Source: Candidatus Cloacimonadota bacterium (GTDB taxonomy: Bacteria > Cloacimonadota > Cloacimonadia > Cloacimonadales > TCS61). From it: 10,044 bases of DNA. Below are positions 5,857 through 10,044 of this stretch, one piece after another (position 1 is the first letter of the stretch; each line of letters opens with the position of its first letter). The position numbers and the translations under genes are program-made. The stretch covers positions 1 through 10,044 of the forward strand of contig JAQICU010000385.1 of the NCBI GenBank assembly GCA_027858325.1, written 5' to 3'. Below the pieces are notes generated by a model, which was not told the origin of the DNA, did no database searches, and worked only from the letters and a program-made list of their open reading frames with translations.

Positions 5857-7599
5857 ATGAAAACTTTCGAAAAAGTAACTCCTTTTATAAAAAAGAACTT
5901 ACATAAACTGGTCTTCGGAATATTGCTGATAATTGTGATAGACGCCGGGCAACTTTACACGATCAAGATCATGCAAAAGGCAATTGATAACCTCGGTAAC
6001 ACAGGATTTACAAGCCAGATGCTGTTGAATGCTTCTTTACTAATTATCGGAATTACCATTTTCATAACGCTGTTGCGCTATTTCTGGCGAATTGCATTTA
6101 TAGGAACAGCCTGGCGCATGGATCGTGATCTGCGTCAGATGTATTACGATCATCTGATGAAGCTATCAGCAAATTTTTATAATAAAACCAAAACAGGTGA
6201 TTTGATGGCTTATGCCACCAACGATATGAATGCTGTTCGAATGCTGCTGGCTTTTGGATTTGTGATCGGAGCGGATATAATAGTGATAGCTGTTGCATCG
6301 CTTTTCTTTATGGTTGATATCAGTTTAAAACTCACTCTTTACGCCATATTACCAACACCGTTTCTTACAATTATCATTATGTATTTTGGAAAGAAGATCC
6401 ATGCAAGATTCCGCAAAGTTCAAAAATCATTTGCTTCTATGTCCGGGATCGTGCAAGAGAGTATTTCCGGCATTAGAGTAGTTAAAGCTTTTGTTCAGGA
6501 AGAGGCAGAACTGGAAAAAATGTCGGTAACAGCCCGGGATTATATGGATGAAAATATCGGTTTGGTAAAGATATTTGCCCTGTTCCATCCTGCTATGTTC
6601 CTGCTGATAAACGTTTGTATGGGAATTGTCCTCATTTTTGGCGGACAAGCTGCAATCCTGCATGATATCTCGATGGGTGAATTCGTTGCTTTCTTCCAAT
6701 ATTTGGGAATGCTCGTTTGGCCTATGATCGCCATTGGCTGGATCGTGAATTTATTCCAAAGAGGAACAGCATCACTTAAAAGGTTGAATTCTATTTTAGG
6801 TGTTGATCCTGAAATAGTTGATAAAGATATCGATGAAAACATTTCTTTTTTGAAGGGGAAAATTTCTTTTAAGAATCTAGAATTCAGCTACACGCCAGAA
6901 ACTCCGAAGATCTTTGACGGAATATTTTTTGAGATCGAAGCCGGAAAAACGCTGGCTATCGTCGGCAAAACCGGAAGTGGAAAAACAACAATTATTGATC
7001 TTCTTTCAAGGGTTTATAATCCACCCGAAAATTCAATTTTTCTTGATGATAATGAGATCTACAAAATTCCGTTGGATATCTTACGTTCTAACCTGGTAAT
7101 GGTTCCGCAGGAAATTTTCCTGTTTTCCGATACAGTTGCAAATAACATCAGTTTAGGTAAAAATAAAGCTAACCGTGAGGAGATCGAAGAGGTAACAAAG
7201 AAGGCACAAGTCCACAGCGCGATAATCGAATTTGAAAATGGCTTTGATACTGCGATAGGTGAGAGAGGTGTAACGCTTTCCGGCGGGCAAAAACAACGGT
7301 TGGCAATTTCCCGGGCACTGCTGACAGATCCCAATATCCTAATCTTGGATGATGCACTTTCTGCTGTAGATACAAAAACCGAAAAAAGCATTCTGGATGA
7401 CCTTATTAAAATGAGAAAAGATAAAACTACGATCATCATTTCACATCGGATTTCCTCGATCCAACATGCTGATAAAATAATTGTATTGAATAATGGTAAA
7501 ATTGAAGAAGAAGGCAACCATAAACAACTTCTTATTAAGAATGGAATTTATGCTGATATTTACGAAAAACAACAGATTGAAGAGAAATTGTCAGAATGA
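5857..7599 (+). CDS. Heterodimeric ABC exporter half-transporter, MdlA/YheI-like subunit with degenerate Walker B
   Basis: The 580-residue protein has an N-terminal six-helix exporter domain (TMs roughly 17-36, 57-78, 132-152, 158-177, 244-264, 276-298) and a C-terminal ATPase domain. The latter shows Walker A GKTGSGKT (370-377), Q-loop Q418, a consensus signature LSGGQ (474-478), Walker B ILILDD (494-499), D-loop SAVD and H-loop H530. The residue after the Walker-B Asp is D499 where an active enzyme has Glu, so its own ATP site should hydrolyse poorly. E. coli MdlA and Thermotoga TM287 have the same change. It starts 10 bp after glyQ with only a weak ribosome binding site (TAGAG), suggesting coupling, and overlaps the next ABC gene by ATGA. 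The pair is expected to export lipids, drugs or peptides; the substrate cannot be inferred. Confidence 0.93.
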   Translation: MKTFEKVTPFIKKNLHKLVFGILLIIVIDAGQLYTIKIMQKAIDNLGNTGFTSQMLLNASLLIIGITIFITLLRYFWRIAFIGTAWRMDRDLRQMYYDHLMKLSANFYNKTKTGDLMAYATNDMNAVRMLLAFGFVIGADIIVIAVASLFFMVDISLKLTLYAILPTPFLTIIIMYFGKKIHARFRKVQKSFASMSGIVQESISGIRVVKAFVQEEAELEKMSVTARDYMDENIGLVKIFALFHPAMFLLINVCMGIVLIFGGQAAILHDISMGEFVAFFQYLGMLVWPMIAIGWIVNLFQRGTASLKRLNSILGVDPEIVDKDIDENISFLKGKISFKNLEFSYTPETPKIFDGIFFEIEAGKTLAIVGKTGSGKTTIIDLLSRVYNPPENSIFLDDNEIYKIPLDILRSNLVMVPQEIFLFSDTVANNISLGKNKANREEIEEVTKKAQVHSAIIEFENGFDTAIGERGVTLSGGQKQRLAISRALLTDPNILILDDALSAVDTKTEKSILDDLIKMRKDKTTIIISHRISSIQHADKIIVLNNGKIEEEGNHKQLLIKNGIYADIYEKQQIEEKLSE

Positions 7600-9722
7600 G
7601 TAATCTGGATAAAGGTTTAGCAGAAGATCAAATACAGGGCAAGATCTACGATAGAGTCCTTTTCTCCAGACTTATAAAATATCTAAAACCATATAAACTT
7701 CTGGTTAGTATTTCATTTGTTTTGCTGTTGCTCATCACGGGAACGAATCTCTTAAGTCCGGTGATAACACAACGTGCGGTGGATAGAATTATCCTCTCTA
7801 ATAATAATTTAATTGAATTTATTAATCTGTTGGAAACTGAGGCATTTTGCAAAGAATATCCCAAAGTAAAATTCAAACAGTACGAATTTGCTGGAAAAGG
7901 ATATCTGATCTTTCCAAATAAGAAAATAAATTTTATTCCTGAACAAAAAGTTGAAAACCTAAAAGAATCGGGGAAAATATTGCAAAAAATTGCAGTTCTG
8001 AATAATACGGAAGAAGTGCAAAATCTGCTTTCAGATGTTAATTTCATAGAGATTTCCAATGAAGAATTGGTTGTTCTGAATTCCACTTTAACTGAACTGA
8101 AAGATACCGGAAAGCTGAATAGAGAGCAATTGAAGATATTGCGAAAAAGAGATTTTGATAAACTCACCTTTTATGGGATTCTATTTTTTGCGGTTATAAC
8201 TTTGCAGTTACTTTTCACCTATTTTCAGGTTTATTTTGTAAATATTGCAGCTCAGAAAGCGATGTATGATCTGCGACGTGATCTGTTTTACAAATTGGAG
8301 AGAATGCCGCTTTCTTTCTTTGATAAAAATCCGATCGGCAGGCTGGTTACGCGAGTAACAAATGATATTGGAACATTGAATGAAATGCTGGGTAATGGTC
8401 TTATCCAGCTCATCCAGGAGATGTTTGTTCTAGTTGGGATCATGATCGCAATGCTGCTCTATGATTGGAAATTGGCACTTGTTTCTTTTGCAATTCTGCC
8501 GATTACAATTATTTTATTCATAGTTTTTATTAATCGCAGCCGTAAAATCTATCGGACTGTGCGTAGGAAACTGGCTAATATCAATGCTACTCTTTCCGAG
8601 GATATATCCGGTTTCAAGATCATTCAGTTATTCAATCAATATAAAAGAAAAGTTAATGAATTCAAAGTTATCAACGGTGAATATTTTGCAATTTCTATGA
8701 AGATGATGAAGTTGTTTGCCTTTTTCCGACCCACAATTAATTCTACCCGCCGTATTGCTGTCGCCATACTCTGGTGGTATGGTGGAGGTCAGATAATTCA
8801 GGAAAGATTAACATTGGGTGTGTTCATGGTTTTCCTCTGGTTCTTAGATAGATTCTTTGAACCGATCCATCACCTGAGCGAAAAATTCAATATTCTGCAG
8901 GCTGCCATGAGCGGCTCGGAACGCATATTTGATCTGATGGATAAAGACATTGAAGATTACAGGCTGGAAAGATATTATGAAGAATCCAATAATTTGAAAG
9001 GTGAGATTGAATTTAAAAATGTTTGGCTGCGTTATAATGATAATGGTGATGTACTAAAAGATATTTCTTTCAAAGTGAAGGCGGGTGAAAAAATTGCTCT
9101 GGTTGGTCATACCGGTTCTGGGAAGACCTCTATCATCAGTATACTGTCGGGATTGTATCCCTTCCAGAAAGGTCAGATTTTAGTCGATGGCAAAGATATT
9201 CATGAATATAATCTGAAAGAACTACGCCGCAATATCGGCATTGTTCAACAGGATGTTTTCTTATTTTCCGGTACGATCAAAGATAATATTGTACTCAGCG
9301 ATGAGTCCATTTCGGTTACCGAAATGGAAAAAGTAGCTCGATATGTGAATGTTCATGATTTCATTGATAGTCAGCCAGAGAAATATATGGAACTGGTGAT
9401 GGAACGTGGAGCTACTTTCAGCGTTGGTCAACGCCAACTCATCGCCTTCGCACGGGTTCTTGCTTACGATCCCACAATTTTCGTTTTAGATGAAGCAACT
9501 GCCAATATCGATACCGAAACAGAAATTCTAATTCAAGATGCATTGCAGAAATTAATGGAGAATAGGACTTCCATTGTTATCGCTCACCGGCTTTCTACTA
9601 TTCAGCATGTAGATAGAATAATTGTACTGCATAAAGGCAGAATAGTTGAAGAGGGAAACCACCAGGAATTACTCGCTAATGAAGGGCTTTATTACGATCT
9701 GTATCGATTACAGTATCAATAG
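7596..9722 (+). CDS. Heterodimeric ABC exporter half-transporter, MdlB/YheH-like subunit with a large TM1-TM2 insertion
   Basis: The protein has 708 residues, about 110-120 more than MdlB-type subunits. TM1 is at ~34-58. A hydrophilic, Lys/Glu-rich segment at ~69-188 follows and should lie outside the membrane, then TM2 at ~190-215 and the remaining helices to ~420. The ATPase domain has Walker A GHTGSGKT (504-511), Q-loop QQD (551-553), the non-consensus signature FSVGQ (608-612), Walker B IFVLDE with catalytic E633, D-loop ANID and H-loop H664. Paired with the upstream subunit, E633 and this Walker A face its LSGGQ to form the one competent ATP site; FSVGQ faces the degenerate site. The start overlaps the upstream stop (ATGA), so the two should be made in equal amounts. 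B. subtilis YheH, as I recall, also has an enlarged loop here, so the insertion may be a subfamily trait. Confidence 0.93.
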   Translation: MSNLDKGLAEDQIQGKIYDRVLFSRLIKYLKPYKLLVSISFVLLLLITGTNLLSPVITQRAVDRIILSNNNLIEFINLLETEAFCKEYPKVKFKQYEFAGKGYLIFPNKKINFIPEQKVENLKESGKILQKIAVLNNTEEVQNLLSDVNFIEISNEELVVLNSTLTELKDTGKLNREQLKILRKRDFDKLTFYGILFFAVITLQLLFTYFQVYFVNIAAQKAMYDLRRDLFYKLERMPLSFFDKNPIGRLVTRVTNDIGTLNEMLGNGLIQLIQEMFVLVGIMIAMLLYDWKLALVSFAILPITIILFIVFINRSRKIYRTVRRKLANINATLSEDISGFKIIQLFNQYKRKVNEFKVINGEYFAISMKMMKLFAFFRPTINSTRRIAVAILWWYGGGQIIQERLTLGVFMVFLWFLDRFFEPIHHLSEKFNILQAAMSGSERIFDLMDKDIEDYRLERYYEESNNLKGEIEFKNVWLRYNDNGDVLKDISFKVKAGEKIALVGHTGSGKTSIISILSGLYPFQKGQILVDGKDIHEYNLKELRRNIGIVQQDVFLFSGTIKDNIVLSDESISVTEMEKVARYVNVHDFIDSQPEKYMELVMERGATFSVGQRQLIAFARVLAYDPTIFVLDEATANIDTETEILIQDALQKLMENRTSIVIAHRLSTIQHVDRIIVLHKGRIVEEGNHQELLANEGLYYDLYRLQYQ

Positions 9723-9761
9723 GGTCAGCAATGATATAATTTAATTATCATGATGAGAAAA

Positions 9762-9790
9762 TTAATAACTTCCAGAATCTGAACTATAAT
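9762..9790 (+). promoter_or_regulatory. Possible promoter for the Cas6-like gene
   Basis: TTAATA (9762-9767, 4 of 6 matches to TTGACA) is separated by 17 bp from a perfect TATAAT (9785-9790), about 80 bp upstream of the Cas6-like start. The 147-bp gap after the ABC gene makes a separate promoter plausible. In DNA this AT-rich the match may be chance. Confidence 0.3.
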
Positions 9791-9869
9791 TCTGAATCTA
9801 TTCTACTTGACAATTTCTACTACAAAAACAACTTGCAAAAAGTAAAATTATTGCTTCTCAGAGGTTATA

Positions 9870-10044
9870 ATGCAAACCAAAATTTTAATTGTTATTTTTA
9901 ACTCATTTACGCTCTATCCTTCTCAAATTCCTAAGCTGCGTGGATTCTTTTCAAATAAATTCCCAGATGATCTCGAGTTCCACAATCACTTACCGGATGG
10001 CAGTTTTTCATATAAATTCCCTCAGATTCAATATCGTATCATAA
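9870..10044 (+). CDS. cas6: Probable Cas6 (Cas6b-type) CRISPR RNA endonuclease, N-terminal fragment (runs off the right edge)
   Basis: An ATG at 9870 with GAGG 5 bp upstream opens a frame that is unbroken for 58 codons to the window end. The visible protein begins MQTKILIVIFNSFTLYP, continues with IPKLRGFFSNKFPD (20-33) and then FHNHLPDGSFSYKFPQIQYRII (37-58). The LRG...KFP...FHNH...YPLIQYK-like pattern is what I recognise from the N-terminal domain of Cas6b-type proteins (PF17955 family), with F50 and P51 in the place of YP. Cas6 cuts the CRISPR transcript within each repeat to make crRNAs for type I or III effectors. Catalytic residues of this subfamily lie mostly outside the visible part, so activity cannot be judged. 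It is the first gene after the glyQ-ABC operon and may open a cas operon or be a lone Cas6. The assignment rests on a short stretch and on memory of the family. Confidence 0.68.
   Translation, partial: MQTKILIVIFNSFTLYPSQIPKLRGFFSNKFPDDLEFHNHLPDGSFSYKFPQIQYRII

Noticed and set aside
7059..7517. Minus-strand open frame of 152 codons opposite the ATPase domain of the first ABC gene
   Set aside because: It overlaps conserved Walker and signature motifs on the other strand and its product resembles no known family.
7646..8167. Minus-strand open frame of 173 codons opposite the second ABC gene
   Set aside because: It lies wholly opposite a clearly conserved gene, and its Ser/Phe-rich product resembles no protein family I know. 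It is a shadow of the coding strand.
9731..9751. ATGATA/TATCAT inverted repeat just after the ABC operon, as a terminator
   Set aside because: The stem is only 6 bp and all but one pair are A-T, the loop is 9 bases and no T-run follows. It is expected by chance in such AT-rich DNA.
9807..9812. Perfect TTGACA before the Cas6-like gene, as a -35 box
   Set aside because: No acceptable -10 hexamer lies 16-18 bp downstream; the nearest TAAAAT is 30 bp away.
1..10044. CRISPR array, tRNA, rRNA or insertion sequence inside the window
   Set aside because: No regularly spaced repeats, cloverleaf-like segments or transposase motifs were found on reading. The only repeats are the two single palindromic elements.

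Overview
The window is AT-rich Gram-negative-type bacterial DNA, with ordinary Shine-Dalgarno sequences and compact genes. The gene families and the GTCATCCTGA-type intergenic repeats suggest an uncultured lineage near the Cloacimonadota / Bacteroidota-Chlorobi side of the tree. This placement is an inference from style; nothing in the window fixes the taxonomy.

Left part (1-4618), all on the minus strand. At the left edge is a HigBA-type toxin-antitoxin pair, read leftward. The HigB mRNA interferase overlaps by 4 bp (ATGA) the start of an antitoxin that joins a HigA-like helix-turn-helix to an ImmA/IrrE zinc-peptidase domain and runs off the window. A perfect 13+1+13 palindrome just upstream of higB is the likely operator. 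Further right are a secreted ENPP/alkaline-phosphatase-superfamily phosphodiesterase with all expected metal ligands, and a cytosolic M3B oligoendopeptidase (HEAGH).

Middle (4619-5000): a divergent intergenic region. It holds a roughly 105-bp interrupted palindromic repeat related to a second copy at 2771-2874. Both begin with GTCATCCTGA and end with an imperfect inverted copy of that terminus.

Right part (5001-10044), all on the plus strand. glyQ (glycyl-tRNA synthetase alpha subunit) is followed after 10 bp by two ABC half-transporters that overlap each other by 4 bp, so the three look like one operon. The two half-transporters form an asymmetric heterodimeric exporter of the MdlA/MdlB (YheI/YheH) type. 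The first has Asp in place of the catalytic Walker-B Glu, and the second has a non-consensus FSVGQ signature, which leaves one good and one degenerate ATP site. The second subunit also carries a large extra domain between TM1 and TM2. glyS, the obligatory partner of glyQ, is not in the window.

At the right edge a new gene with its own ribosome binding site begins. Its 58 visible residues resemble the N-terminus of a Cas6b-type CRISPR RNA endonuclease, so a CRISPR-Cas locus may lie just outside. No CRISPR array, tRNA, rRNA or insertion sequence is visible inside. The core of the window is housekeeping; the less ordinary material is at the two edges, in the repeats and in the ABC subunit insertion.
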